Assembly: GCA_963756715.1 (NCBI GenBank)
Contig: CAVWOV010000002.1
Location: 1 to 64,000, forward strand
Origin: VAZQ01 sp963756715
GTDB lineage: Bacteria > Pseudomonadota > Alphaproteobacteria > Rhizobiales > Xanthobacteraceae
Direction of reading: 5' to 3'
Length of the DNA: 64,000 nucleotides
Within the stretch, counting starts at the first letter, position 1; each line of letters starts with the position of its first letter. Made by a program: the position numbers and the translations under genes. Below, in pieces: positions 16,278-26,961 of the stretch. The notes under the pieces were generated by a model. It was not told where the DNA came from and did no database searches. It was given only the letters and a program-made list of their open reading frames with translations.

Positions 16278-17699
16278 ATGACCTCGCCCACCGAATCGCT
16301 CCTCGACCGCGCCGGCCTCGACCGCAACGACGTGCGCCGCCATCTCGCCCGCAGCCTCGAAGGCGCCGACGATGGCGAGCTCTACCTGGAATATGCCCAG
16401 TCCGAGATGCTGGCCTTCGACAACGGCCGGCTCAAGCAGGCGACCTACAACACCGACCAGGGCTTTGGGCTACGCGCCGTCAAGGACGAGGCGGTCGGCT
16501 ATGCGCATTCCTCCGACGTCTCGGAAGCCGCGCTGGCGCGCGCGGCCGACGCGGTGCGCGCCGTCAAGGGCGGCTATTCGGGCCGCTATGCGGACGCCCC
16601 GCCCCACACCAACGTGCGGCTCTACGGCGACGAGAACCCGCTGGGCGCGCCCTCGTTCGAGACCAAGGTGCGGCTCCTGGAAACCATCGACGCCTATGTG
16701 CGGGCGAAGGACCCGCGGGTGCGGCAGGTGTCGGTGTCGTTCGGGGCGAGCTGGCAGGTGGTCGAGATCCTGCGCGCCGACGGCGAGGTGTATCGCGATA
16801 TCCGCCCGCTGGTGCGGGTCAACGTCTCGGTCGTCGCCGGCGACGGCGACCGGCAGGAATCCGGCAGCCACGGCACCGGCGGCCGCGAGGGCTTCGAGCG
16901 GTTCCTCGCGACGCATGCGTGGCAGGACACCGCCGACATCGCGCTGCACCAGGCGCTCACCAATCTCGCGGCGGTGCCGGCGCCGGCCGGCGAGATGGAC
17001 GTGGTGCTCGGGCCCGGCTGGCCGGGCGTGATGCTGCACGAGGCGGTCGGGCACGGCCTCGAAGGCGACTTCAACCGCAAGAAGACGTCGGCGTTTGCGG
17101 GGCTGATGGGCCAGCAGGTGGCCAGTAAGGGCGTCACCGTGGTCGACGACGGCACCATTGCGTCGCGGCGCGGTTCGCTGTCGATCGACGACGAGGGCAC
17201 GCCGACCAGCCGCACCGTGCTGATCGAGGACGGCATCCTGACGGGCTACATGCAGGACCGGCAGAACGCCCGCCTCATGGGCATGAAGCCGACCGGCAAC
17301 GGCCGCCGCCAGAGCTACGGCCACGTGCCGATGCCGCGCATGACCAACACCTACATGCTGGCGGGCGACCGCGACCCGCAGGAGATCATCGCCTCGGTGA
17401 AGAACGGCATCTACGCGGTGAGCTTCGGCGGCGGGCAGGTCGACATCACGTCGGGCAAGTACGTGTTCCAGGTGACGGAGGCCTACAAGATCGACGGCGG
17501 CAAGCTCGGCGCACCGCTCAAGGGCGCGATGCTGATCGGCAACGGCCCGACCGACCTCAACCGTATTACGATGATCGGTAACGATCTCGCGCTCGATCCC
17601 GGCATCGGCACCTGCGGCAAGAACGGCCAGGGCGTGCCGGTCGGCGTCGGCCAGCCGACACTGCGCATGGACGCCATCACGGTCGGCGGCACGGGGTGA
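16278..17699 (+). CDS. tldD: metalloprotease TldD
   Basis: Zinc-dependent protease subunit that works with TldE (PmbA) to trim peptides in E. coli (microcin B17, CcdA). From the ATG at 16278 it is 473 aa starting MTSPTESLLDRAGLD. The active-site motif HEAVGHGLEGDFNRK (HExxxH) is at about residues 254-259. The conserved C-terminal blocks GGGQVDITSGKYVFQVTEAY and GTCGKNGQGVPVGVGQPTLR are intact. The partner tldE is not in the window. Confidence 0.95.
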   Translation: MTSPTESLLDRAGLDRNDVRRHLARSLEGADDGELYLEYAQSEMLAFDNGRLKQATYNTDQGFGLRAVKDEAVGYAHSSDVSEAALARAADAVRAVKGGYSGRYADAPPHTNVRLYGDENPLGAPSFETKVRLLETIDAYVRAKDPRVRQVSVSFGASWQVVEILRADGEVYRDIRPLVRVNVSVVAGDGDRQESGSHGTGGREGFERFLATHAWQDTADIALHQALTNLAAVPAPAGEMDVVLGPGWPGVMLHEAVGHGLEGDFNRKKTSAFAGLMGQQVASKGVTVVDDGTIASRRGSLSIDDEGTPTSRTVLIEDGILTGYMQDRQNARLMGMKPTGNGRRQSYGHVPMPRMTNTYMLAGDRDPQEIIASVKNGIYAVSFGGGQVDITSGKYVFQVTEAYKIDGGKLGAPLKGAMLIGNGPTDLNRITMIGNDLALDPGIGTCGKNGQGVPVGVGQPTLRMDAITVGGTG

Positions 17700-17724
17700 A
17701 CGGCGGACTGCGTTAACGCGCGGC

Positions 17725-18270
17725 CTACCGCACCACGCCGGCGAGGCAGCAGGCTTTGCGCACCGGCCGGGTGATGTGGCTCTTGAGATAGCAGACCGCC
17801 GACTGGCCGAGATAGCCCGGCCGCACATAGGTCCAGGCCCGGCAGGTTTCATCGGCTTCGCACGCGCGCTCGCAGCTCTTGCCGCTCACGTCGGTCGGAA
17901 CATCGAAATGCCGGTAGTCGCCGCCGAACCGGTCGATGCCGAATTCGATCGGTCCGTTCTTCGGTTCGATGACGCCGGTGCCGCGCACCCCGGACGCGCA
18001 ACAGGTGGCCGCCTTGCGCGGCGTCACGCGGGACTTGAGCCAGCACACCGCGTTGCTGTTTTCGGTCATCGGATAGGAGAACGACCAGGCCAGGCAGCGC
18101 TGATCGCGCTCGCAGCGCGCGGCGCATTGCGCCGGATCGCCTGAGCGCATCGGATAGCTCGCATAGTCGCCGTCCGGCCGGTCGGTACCGACCTGCGCCA
18201 CGGCGGGCGCGCTCCAAAGAACGATCGCCGCCAGCAGGCTGCAGCAGCATATCGCCCAGTCATGCCTCAT
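17725..18270 (-). CDS. secreted protein with two PAN/apple domains
   Basis: 181 aa from the ATG at 18268-18270, starting MRHDWAICCCSLLAAIVLWSAPAVA, a signal peptide. Two similar cysteine-rich modules follow: GDYASYPMRSGDPAQCAARCERDQRCLAWSF... and GDYRHFDVPTDVSGKSCERACEADETCRAWTYV..., each ending CWLKSRVTP or CYLKSHITRP and a CC pair. This is the PAN pattern, used for protein or carbohydrate binding in the periplasm or outside the cell. The frame extends to 18366, beyond the signal sequence. Ligand unknown. Confidence 0.85.
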   Translation of the reverse strand: MRHDWAICCCSLLAAIVLWSAPAVAQVGTDRPDGDYASYPMRSGDPAQCAARCERDQRCLAWSFSYPMTENSNAVCWLKSRVTPRKAATCCASGVRGTGVIEPKNGPIEFGIDRFGGDYRHFDVPTDVSGKSCERACEADETCRAWTYVRPGYLGQSAVCYLKSHITRPVRKACCLAGVVR

Positions 18271-18364
18271 CGCCGGCCTCTCCTGCCGCCCGTTCACGCA
18301 ATCCATGTTAGAGAACCAACACGGCAAAGCGCAATCGCTGACGGACTTCATTGCGGAACACACC

Positions 18365-20206
18365 ATGGCTCAACAACACGGCGAATTTGGATTCCTGACG
18401 CTCGGACTGGTGCTTCTAACCGCCGCAGTCCTGAGCGTACCGATCGCCCGCCGGCTCGGACTTTCCGCGATCGTGGCCTACCTGGTCGCCGGCATCATCA
18501 TCGGTCCGTACGGGATCGCGGCGTTCGGCACGCCTGAAAGTATCGTTCCGGTTTCCGAGCTCGGAGTCGTCCTGCTGCTGTTCCTGATCGGGCTGGAACT
18601 CGAACTCGGCAAGCTCGTCGCCATGCGCCGCGCCATCTTCGGTCTCGGCGCCGCCCAACTGGCGCTGACCGCGCTGGCGATCGGCGCCCTCGCCTATTAC
18701 TCCGGCCTGCTCGACTGGCGCGGCGCCGTGGTGGCGGGTGTTTCACTGGCCATGTCGTCGACCGCCATCGCGCTGCAGATACTGGACGAGCGCGGCCAGC
18801 TTCAGCAGGACTATGGTCAGCGCGCATTCGCCATCCTGCTGTTCCAGGATATGGCGGTGGTTCCGCTGCTCGCCGCGCTGCCGCTGCTGGCCCCATGGAG
18901 CGACAGCACGCCGACAGGCTTTATGGACGGATTGCGCGCGGTCGGGTGGATCGCGGCAGCCATCGCGCTCATTGTCGTCGCCGGCAAGTACCTGCTCAAC
19001 CCGTTCTTTCGGCTGCTGGCGCAGACCGGTTCGCGCGAGGTCATGACCGCAGCCGCGCTCCTCGTCGTGCTCGGCGCATCGCTGCTCATGCAGCAGGCCG
19101 GCATGTCGATGGCGCTCGGTGCGTTCCTTGCCGGCGTCCTCCTCGCCGAATCGAACTACCGGCACGAACTTGAAGCCGACATCGAGCCGTTTCGCGGCCT
19201 GCTGCTTGCACTGTTCTTCATGGGCATCGGCATGACCATCGACGTGACGGTCGTGCGCGCCAACGTCTGGCTGATCCTGATTGCCGCGCTCCTGCTTACC
19301 GTGCTCAAACTTGCCGTCGTGTGGCTGCTGTTCCGCGCCACCTGTGTCCGCCGCGGCGATGCGTTGCGCGCCGGATCGGTTCTCACGGGCGCCGGCGAGT
19401 TCGCATTCGTGCTCATACCGCTCGGAGCCTCGCTGAACATCGTCGATCAACGCGAGGGCAGCGTACTCACCGCAATTGCAGCAATCACCATGCTGCTCGG
19501 CCCCCTGGTCGCCGCCCTTACCGAAACAGTGTTGCGGAGACTTCCCCGGGCGACCGAGCAGGAGCCCGACGATTTCTCCGACGCACATGGGGCGGTGCTG
19601 GTCATCGGCTGGGGCAGATTCGGCCAGATCGCCTCGCAGTGCCTGCTTGCTGAAGGCATCGACGTGACGATCATCGACAACGATCCGGAAATGGTCCAGC
19701 AGGCCTCGCGTTTTGGTTTCCGGGTCTATTACGGCGACGGCACCCGCCTCGATGTGTTGCGCGCAGCCAGCACCGCCGAAACCAGGCTCGTCGCGGTCTG
19801 CGTCGACAATCGCGAGAACGCGAGCCGCATCGTCGATCTTGTCCATGCCGAATTTCCGGGCATGCGGCTTTACGTGCGTTCCTTCGATCGCCGTCACAGC
19901 CTGCAATTGCTCGCCAAGGGCGTCGATTTCGAGGTGCGCGAAACCTACGAGTCGGCGCTGGTGTTTGGCCGGAAGACGCTTGAAGCGCTCGGCCTCGATC
20001 CCGAGCGCGCCATAGCGGTGGGAGAGTTCGTGCGCGGCCGGGACCTCAGCCGTCTTGCGTTGCAGCAGGCCGAGGGCATTTCTGCCGGCGCCGACCTGCT
20101 GCGGACCCGAATGGTGCAGGAGCCGTTGAGTGCGCCGTCGCGCGAAGGCACGGCGATCAACCCGGAAGCGAGGGAGATCATCGCCCGTCCGCCCGCCGCG
20201 GAATAG
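18365..20206 (+). CDS. Kef-type (CPA2) potassium/proton antiporter with RCK domain
   Basis: Inner-membrane cation:proton antiporter of the KefB/KefC family. From the ATG at 18365 it is 613 aa. The membrane part has about 12 helices with GVVLLLFLIGLELELGKLVAMR and MSSTAIALQILDERGQL. The C-terminal RCK/TrkA-N Rossmann domain starts AVLVIGWGRFGQIASQCLLAEGIDVTIIDNDPE, with the GxGRFG nucleotide loop. No KefF/KefG-type ancillary subunit is adjacent, so gating by glutathione conjugates cannot be inferred, although gshA lies about 3 kb downstream. Confidence 0.9.
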   Translation: MAQQHGEFGFLTLGLVLLTAAVLSVPIARRLGLSAIVAYLVAGIIIGPYGIAAFGTPESIVPVSELGVVLLLFLIGLELELGKLVAMRRAIFGLGAAQLALTALAIGALAYYSGLLDWRGAVVAGVSLAMSSTAIALQILDERGQLQQDYGQRAFAILLFQDMAVVPLLAALPLLAPWSDSTPTGFMDGLRAVGWIAAAIALIVVAGKYLLNPFFRLLAQTGSREVMTAAALLVVLGASLLMQQAGMSMALGAFLAGVLLAESNYRHELEADIEPFRGLLLALFFMGIGMTIDVTVVRANVWLILIAALLLTVLKLAVVWLLFRATCVRRGDALRAGSVLTGAGEFAFVLIPLGASLNIVDQREGSVLTAIAAITMLLGPLVAALTETVLRRLPRATEQEPDDFSDAHGAVLVIGWGRFGQIASQCLLAEGIDVTIIDNDPEMVQQASRFGFRVYYGDGTRLDVLRAASTAETRLVAVCVDNRENASRIVDLVHAEFPGMRLYVRSFDRRHSLQLLAKGVDFEVRETYESALVFGRKTLEALGLDPERAIAVGEFVRGRDLSRLALQQAEGISAGADLLRTRMVQEPLSAPSREGTAINPEAREIIARPPAAE

Positions 20207-20283
20207 CGCGCGGGCCTTGCCGCCAGCAGCGGGAAAGCACATCTTGTCGCGCCGCGACCGCGCGACGCTAAACGGAGTAAGAC

Positions 20284-21276
20284 ATGATCAGGGCTTCGAT
20301 CTTCAGGACATCGGTGATCCTTCCCGCTCTCATCGTAGCGGTACCAATCGCCGGGCAGCACGCCGCCGCCGAACCGCTGTCCTCGCGCCCGATCACGATC
20401 GTCGTTCCATTCACGCCCGGCGCGAGCGCGGACAACCTGCAACGGCTGGTCGCCAAGAAAGTCACCGACAACACCGGACAGATATTCGTCATCGAATCGC
20501 GCGGCGGCGGCGGCGGCGCAATTGCGGCGGCAGCGGTTAAACAGGCGCTGCCCGACGGGAACACTTTGCTCCAGGCCAACGCCGGCACGCACGCCGCCAA
20601 TGTGGCGCTCTACCCGTCGCTGGCTTACGACCCGGTCAAGGATTTCAAACCGATCACGCTGATGTGGAGTTTTCCGCAGGTGCTCGCGGTGCCGCTCAAC
20701 AGTCCGGTGAAATCGATCGCCGAACTGGTGGCGCTCGCGAAAAGCAAGCCGGGCGGCTTGAGCTTCGCCTCGCAGGGGACCGGCGCCAGCGGCCATCTGC
20801 TGGGCGAGATGCTGAAGGCGCGAACCGGTGCACCGATGGTGCACGTGCCCTACCGCGGCGCCGGACCGGCAGGCGTCGACCTTGCCGCTGGACGCGTGGA
20901 CTTCTTCTTCGTGGCCTATGCGTCGATCGTGTCGCTGATGCAGGCCGGCAAGGTGCGCGCTATCGCGGTGACCGCGCAGCAGCGCATGCCGGTGCTGCCG
21001 GAGGTGCCGACCACCGCGGAGGCGGGTTTTGCCGGCCTGGCGCTTGACGCCTGGTTCGGTCTCGTGGCCCCTGCCGGGACGCCCGACGCCGCCATCGGCA
21101 AGCTGTTTACCGCGTTTACGCAGGCGACGCGCAGCCCGGAGATCGTGAAGGCAATCAGCGACCAGGGTGCGACGGCGCTGGCGTCCGCTTCGCCACAGGA
21201 ATTCGCCCAGTTCATGGTGTCGGAAACCGCGAAGTTCGGGAAGGTCGTACGCGAGGTCGGCGTCAAAGTGAAATAA
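20284..21276 (+). CDS. Bug family (tripartite tricarboxylate transporter) substrate-binding protein
   Basis: Periplasmic solute-binding protein, 330 aa, with a signal peptide (SVILPALIVAVPIAGQHAAAE region). Family motifs are RPITIVVPFTPGASADNLQRLVAKKVTD, QANAGTHAANVALY, GGLSFASQGTGASGHLLGEML, HVPYRGAGPAGVDLAAGRVDFFF and the LPEVPTTAEAGF block. TctA/TctB membrane subunits are not nearby, which is usual for orphan Bug proteins. The substrate, probably a small carboxylate, cannot be read from sequence. Confidence 0.88.
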   Translation: MIRASIFRTSVILPALIVAVPIAGQHAAAEPLSSRPITIVVPFTPGASADNLQRLVAKKVTDNTGQIFVIESRGGGGGAIAAAAVKQALPDGNTLLQANAGTHAANVALYPSLAYDPVKDFKPITLMWSFPQVLAVPLNSPVKSIAELVALAKSKPGGLSFASQGTGASGHLLGEMLKARTGAPMVHVPYRGAGPAGVDLAAGRVDFFFVAYASIVSLMQAGKVRAIAVTAQQRMPVLPEVPTTAEAGFAGLALDAWFGLVAPAGTPDAAIGKLFTAFTQATRSPEIVKAISDQGATALASASPQEFAQFMVSETAKFGKVVREVGVKVK

Positions 21277-21432
21277 GCTGTCGCAGCGCGGCGCTGGACA
21301 TCGGTCCAGCCGCCGCAAGCACTATGTTGTACTGACCGCAACAGCTTCGCATTGTGGTTAGCCGGGACGACGTTTTTGGAGCATGTTCTGACGACAGCGC
21401 GTCCGCGCGCGCGGACCTATGACCCGTACCGC

Positions 21433-23058
21433 ATGGCGACGGCGGGTCTGGTAGCTTTGCTCGTCATCATCGTCATGCTGACATTTCGCGGTTACGCCAT
21501 CAGCAACGATGAAGGCGTGCAGCAGCGCTATGGCGAACTGATCGTCGCCTACTACGCGAGCGGCATGACCGACCTCGCATTGTTCCACCTCGATAATCTC
21601 TATCTGTATGGCGGGCTGTTCGACGTCGCCGCGACACTTCTGGCCAAGGTCGTGCCGCTCGACCTTTACGACCTGCGCCATCTGCTGTGCGCACTGATCG
21701 GTGTCGGCGGGATCGCGGCCACCGGCGCGACCGCACGGCTGATCGCCGGGCCACGCGCCGGATTCATCGCGGCACTGATGTTGACGCTGTGCGGAGCCTG
21801 GTATGGCGCGATGTTCAACCATACCAAGGACATTCCATTCGCGGCCGCGATGATCGCCGCGACCTACTTCCTGTTGCGGATCGCGCGCGATCTGCCGAAG
21901 CCGCGCCTGCGCGATGTCGTCATGTTCGGGCTTCTGCTGGGCGCCGCCCTCGGCATCCGGGCGATGGGGCTGTTGCTGCCGATCTATGCAGGACTTGCGG
22001 TCCTCATGCGGCTGGATTGGCGCGGCGGCTTGATAAAGAGCGGGGCTGCGGCGTTCGTCGGACGGTCGAGCGTGGCATTCGCGCCGGCGTTTCTGCTTGG
22101 CTACCTGGTCATGGCCGCGGCTTGGCCGTGGTCCGTGCAGAGCGTGTTCAATCCAGTGCGCGCGATCATCGACTTTGCGGCGTTTAACTACCCGATCCCC
22201 ACGCTGCTCGACGGCAAGGTGTACGAGATGGCCGAGGTACCGCGCTGGTACATCCCGGCCTATCTGATGATCAGATTGCCCTTGATCCTTCTTGCGGGTG
22301 TCGTGCTTGCGCTGATCCTTCCTTTCCTGCCGAAGCGGTCGCAGCCGGCACCGGTACTGTCGACGCGGGAACTGGCACTGATCGGGTTTACCGCGGCCTT
22401 TCCGGTGCTCTGCAATGTCGTCGGCCACGGGCCGGCTTTCACCGGGCTGCGGCACTTTCTGTTCGTCGTACCGCCGCTTGCCGTCCTCGCCGGCGTGGGC
22501 TGCGATGGATTATTGGCGCGCCTCGAAGCGTGGCGCCAATCGGTCGCGTGCAGCGTCGCCGCGGTCATTGCGGCGATGTTGGCCTGGAATGCCATCGAGC
22601 TTGTACGGCTGCATCCCTACGAAAATCTTTTCTACAACCCGCTGGTCGGCGGTCTCGCGGGCGCCGCGGGCCGCTACGAGACGGACTACTGGGTCAACAT
22701 GATGCCGGACGGCATCCGCGGGCTCGAGGCGTATCTTGCCACCGTCGACCGCCAGCCTCGACCCTACCTCGTCACGGTCTGCGCCGAACGCACCCAGTTC
22801 GAACGAATCGCGCACGCCCGGCTGCAATGGACGGATGACTGGGAGGAGGCCGATTTCTTCATCGCGCCAACCCACATGAATTGCGACCGCATGCTGGAGG
22901 GCAACACCATCGTGAAGATCGAGCGGTCGGGAATCCTGATCGGCGTCGTGAAGGATCGGCGCGCCATCAAGCAGGGCGGCGCACAAGCCGTGAGGTTCTC
23001 ATCGGGAGATGCCGGTCCGGCATGCCGGCCGGAGACCATCAATAAGCGTATTCGGTGA
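21433..23058 (+). CDS. membrane glycosyltransferase of the ArnT/PMT (GT39/GT83-like) type
   Basis: Multi-pass membrane protein, 541 aa from the ATG at 21433 (a TTG at 21352 would give 568). About ten helices are seen. The first periplasmic loop carries an acidic motif, GYAISNDEGVQQRYGE, the position of the catalytic Asp-Glu in lipid-carrier-dependent glycosyltransferases. A second motif is AMFNHTKDIPFAAAMI. It probably transfers a sugar from a polyprenyl carrier to a cell-envelope acceptor; acceptor unknown. Its 3' end overlaps the convergent gshA by 20 bases. Confidence 0.72.
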   Translation: MATAGLVALLVIIVMLTFRGYAISNDEGVQQRYGELIVAYYASGMTDLALFHLDNLYLYGGLFDVAATLLAKVVPLDLYDLRHLLCALIGVGGIAATGATARLIAGPRAGFIAALMLTLCGAWYGAMFNHTKDIPFAAAMIAATYFLLRIARDLPKPRLRDVVMFGLLLGAALGIRAMGLLLPIYAGLAVLMRLDWRGGLIKSGAAAFVGRSSVAFAPAFLLGYLVMAAAWPWSVQSVFNPVRAIIDFAAFNYPIPTLLDGKVYEMAEVPRWYIPAYLMIRLPLILLAGVVLALILPFLPKRSQPAPVLSTRELALIGFTAAFPVLCNVVGHGPAFTGLRHFLFVVPPLAVLAGVGCDGLLARLEAWRQSVACSVAAVIAAMLAWNAIELVRLHPYENLFYNPLVGGLAGAAGRYETDYWVNMMPDGIRGLEAYLATVDRQPRPYLVTVCAERTQFERIAHARLQWTDDWEEADFFIAPTHMNCDRMLEGNTIVKIERSGILIGVVKDRRAIKQGGAQAVRFSSGDAGPACRPETINKRIR

Positions 23059-24404
23059 ACACCGGATCAACGCTGCCGCCCCACGGCCCGTGATACTTCT
23101 CCAGCAGTTCTTCGGCCGGCGTGATGCCGCGGGCCACAAACTCCTGGAGCGGGCGCAAGTAGCGCGATTCGTCATGGCCGCTCGAATCGAAACGGGCGCG
23201 GCGCGCCAGCCCCTGGCGGGCGAGCCGCAACGTCACGGTTGCCAGATCGAGCACGCTCTGGCCGCGGATCGTCGCTTTGAAACCAAGCGTCGGCACGTCG
23301 TCGCGCAGCTTCTGACGCTCCTGCGCATCCCAGCCCTTGACGAGTTCCCAGCCGGCATCGAGCGCGACGTCGTCATAGAGGAGACCGACCCAGTACGCCG
23401 GCAACGCCGGCAGCCGGCGCCACGGCCCGCCGTCGGCGCCGCGCATTTCGAGATACCGCTTGAGCCGCACCTCCGGAAAAATCGTCGAGATATGGTTCGC
23501 CCAGTCGGCGATGGTCGCGCGCTCGCCGGGGATCAGCTTGCCATCGAGATGATCGCGAAACGATTTACCGGCGACGTCGATATAGTCGTCGCCGCGCTTG
23601 ACGAAATACATCGGCACCGCGAGCGCGTAGTCGGCCCAGCGTTCGAAGCCCATGCCGGGCTCGAACGCCCACGGCAACATGCCCGAGCGGTCGGGATCGG
23701 TATCGCGCCATATCTCGGAACGGAACGACAGAAAGCCGTTGGGCTTGCCTTCGGTGAACGGCGAGTTGGCGAACAGCGCGGTCGCGATCGGCTGCAGCGC
23801 CAGCGAGACCCGCAGCTTCTTCACCATGTCGGCTTCGGAGGAGAAGTCGAGATTGGTCTGCACCGTGCAGGTACGATACATCATGTCGAGGCCGAGCTTG
23901 CCGACCTTTGGCATATAGGCCGTCATGATCTTGTAGCGGCCCTTCGGCATCGTCGGCATGTCGGCACGCGTCCAGCTTGGCGCCATGCCGAGGCCGAGGA
24001 AGCCGATGCCGAGCGGCTCGGCAATTTCCTTGAGCTGCGCCAAGATGCGCCATCAGTTCCGAGCAGGTCTGGTGCACGGTCTCGACCGGGGCCCCCGACA
24101 GCTCAAACTGGCCGCCGGGCTCCAGCGATATCGCGCCGCCGCCCGTCACGTCGGCGAGCCCGATGATGTTCTCGCCCTCCATAATCGGGTCCCAGCCGAG
24201 CAGGTGCTGCATGCCTTCGAGCAAGGCATGAATGCTGCGCCGCGTCTGATAGGGAACCGGGCGATGGCCTTCAGTCGTGAAGGCAAATTTCTCGTGCTCC
24301 GTGCCGATGCGGAATTCCGCCTTCGGCTTGCAGCCCGCCTCGAACCACGCGACGAGATCATCGCGTGTTTCGATGGGTGTCATGTCGACTTGGTCACGAG
24401 CCAT
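23039..24404 (-). CDS. gshA: glutamate-cysteine ligase (plant/proteobacterial type), frameshifted
   Basis: First enzyme of glutathione synthesis, joining glutamate and cysteine. The N-terminal frame reads MARDQVDMTPIETRDDLVAW...EFRIGTEHEKFAF...GGAISLEPGGQFELSGAP...HQTCSELMAHL; the next frame continues AQLKEIAEPLGIGFLGLGMAPSWTRADMPTMPKGRY through PDRSGMLPWAFEPGMGFERW to the end. The change is at about 24040, where one extra T in CAT-CTT-GGC explains it: removing it restores AHLAQLKEIAE. A sequencing error is therefore likely, and the enzyme is probably intact in the organism. Confidence 0.9.
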
Positions 24405-24722
24405 GCGGGCGCCCCGGCGGAAAGGGCGCGACCTTACACGCGGGTAATGTGAAAGAGCAATGACGGGCCGCCGCGGCGATTGCCCCCTGCCCGAGCCCCG
24501 ATTTGGCGTCAGATCGCGAACCGCGAAGCCGCCTGTCGCCTCGCGGCGCGGCCTCTGACTCCCCCCACCCCGGCTCGCTCACTTCACTCACTCCGGCCGA
24601 CCCTCCTCACCGCCATAGCGCGTCGAAGATGCGCATAAACGCGCTTATGGCGGGCGGAGGGTAAAGATGCAGCCCGCCCACCTACACACTGCTTGAACTT
24701 ACGCCGCCATACCGCGCCCGCC
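24405..24722. other. gene-free gap between gshA and fadJ
   Basis: About 320 bases between the gshA start and the end of fadJ. No convincing gene, repeat or terminator was seen; short open frames here look like chance. Confidence 0.4.
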
Positions 24723-26929
24723 TTAAGCCGCGCGGGCGTGGGCGGCGAAGCGGCCGTAAAAGCTGTCACCCTTGGCGGCCATCTCGATGAGCAGGGGCGA
24801 CGGCGCAAAGCGCTCGCCGCACGAAGCCTCCAAACGCCGGCACAGGTCGACGAAGGCCCTGGTCCCCATCAGGTCGATGTAGGACAGTGTGCCGCCGGAA
24901 TAGGGCGCAAAGCCGAAGCCCAGGATCGAGCCGACATCGGCCTCGCGCACGTCGGTGAGTACGCCCTCCTCGAAGCAGCGCGCGGTTTCCAGCGCCTGGA
25001 TGCCGAGCAGACGGTACTTCAGATCCGCAACATCGATCGTGTCGGGATCGAGTTTCGGCGGCTGGAGATCGGCAAGCCCGGGCCAGAGCCGCTTCGGGCC
25101 GTTCTGCGGATAGTCGTAAAAGCCCTTGCCGTTCTTGCGGCCGAGCCGGCCGCGCTTCTCGACCATCTCTTCCAGCAGCGCCTTCTGCCGCGCATCGACC
25201 GCCTCTGCGCCAAGGTCGGCTTCGGTGGCCTTGAGAATCTTCCAGGCAAGATCGACCGCGACCTCGTCGTTGAGTGACAGCGGCCCAACCGGCATGCCGG
25301 CCATGCGCCCGGCATTCTCGATCATCGCAGCGGGCACGCCTTCCGCCAGCATCAGGTGGCCTTCGCGCAGATAGGTGCCCACAACACGAGAGGTGTAGAA
25401 GCCGCGCGAATCATTGACCAGGATCGGCGTCTTGCGGATGGCGCGCACGTAATCGAACGCCGCCGCCAGCGCCTTCTCGCCGGTCTCCCTGCCCACGATG
25501 ACCTCGACCAGCATCATGCGCTCGACGGGCGAGAAGAAATGCACGCCGACGAACTGCGCCGGGCGCCGCGAGGCTTCGGCAAGCGAGGTGATCGGGAGCG
25601 TCGAGGTGTTGGAGCCGAACACCACCCCCTCCCCGATCACGGCTTCGGCCTTGGCGATGGCTTCCGCTTTGACTTTACGGTCCTCGAATACAGCCTCGAT
25701 GACGAAATCGCAGTCCTTGAGCGCGCCGTAGTCCGGCGTCGGCGTGATGCGCGCCAGCAAGGCGGCGCGCGCAGCCTCGGTGGCGCGGCCCTTGCTGACC
25801 TGGTCGGTCATCAGCTTGTCGGAATGCGCCTTGCCCTTGTCGGCGCTGGCCTGGTCGCGGTCGATCAGCACCACGTCGAGCCCGGCGAGCGCGCTGACAT
25901 AGGCGATGCCGGCGCCCATGAAGCCCGCGCCCAGCACGCCGATTTTTCAGCTTCGTCGGCCGGCACGCCCTTCGGCCGGCGCGCGCCTTTGTTCAATTCC
26001 TGCGTCGAGACGAACAGCGTGCGGATCATAGCGGCGGCCTGCGGCGAGCGCAGGATGTGCGCGAACCAGCGCGACTCCACCCGCAGTGCCTGATCCATCG
26101 GCAACTGCAGGCCCTCGTAGACCACCTGCATGATGGCGCGCGCGGCCGGATAATTGTCGAAGGTCTCGCGCCGGTAGATCGCATTGGCGGCCGGGAACAC
26201 AGCCATGCCGGCCTTGGAATAGACCGCCCCGCCCGGCAGCCGAAAGCCCTCCTCGTCCCACGGCGCCTTGGCCTTACCGACGGTCTTGATCCATGCCTTC
26301 GCGTTCGCAACGAGATCGCCAGACGGCACGACGGCGTCGATGAGCTTCATCGACTTGGCGCGCGCAACGTCGAGCGCGTCGCCCTTGAGCAGCAATTGCA
26401 GCGCGTCCCCCGGCGCCATCATGCGGGCGATACGCTGCGTGCCGCCGGCGCCGGGAAAGAGCCCGACCTTGACCTCGGGCAGGCCAACACGGGTCTTCGC
26501 ATTGTCGGCAGCGATGCGGTAGTGACTGGCGAGGCAAAGTTCGAAGCCGCCGCCCATCGCCGTGCCGTTGATGGCGGCGACCCATGGCTTGCCGCAGGTC
26601 TCGAGCCGGCGGCACAGCACCGACCACTTGCGGCTTTCTTCGAACAGCAGCATCGCGGCCGCCTCCTCACCGCGCGCCTTTACGGCTTCCGCGAACTGCC
26701 GCCCGAAGGTCTCCAGCATGGTGAGATCGGCGCCGGCGCAGAACGCCTCTTTGCTCGACGTGATGACCGCGCCCTTGATGGCGGCGTCCGCCGCGACCTG
26801 CTCGATGATGGCGGACAGTTCCTCGGTGGCCTCGGGGTTGATCACGTTCATCGACCGGCCCGGCGCATCCCAGGTGACGAGCGCGATGCCGTCGGCGTCG
26901 ATGTCGAGCTTGAAGTTGACGTAGGTCAT
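24723..26929 (-). CDS. fadJ: fatty acid oxidation alpha subunit (enoyl-CoA hydratase / 3-hydroxyacyl-CoA dehydrogenase), frameshifted
   Basis: Bifunctional beta-oxidation enzyme. The N-terminal crotonase domain (MTYVNFKLDIDADGIALVTWD) has the oxyanion segments KEAFCAGADLTML and GTAMGGGFELCLASHYRI plus the GLFPGAGGTQRIAR glutamate region. The C-terminal dehydrogenase starts with the NAD-binding IGVLGAGFMGAGIAYVSA and has VHFFSPVERMMLVEV and NDSRGFYTSR. The halves are in different frames. The break at about 25946 is in a run of five A in GCTGAAAAATCGGC; one more A would read AEKIGVLGAGFMG, so a homopolymer miscall is likely. Confidence 0.93.
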
Positions 26930-26961
26930 GACACGCCCCGGCCCTTCTGCAATTGATGCGG

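Noticed and set aside
18743..20242. 499-residue minus-strand open frame opposite the Kef antiporter
   Set aside because: Antisense shadow; composition typical of complementary GC-rich frames.
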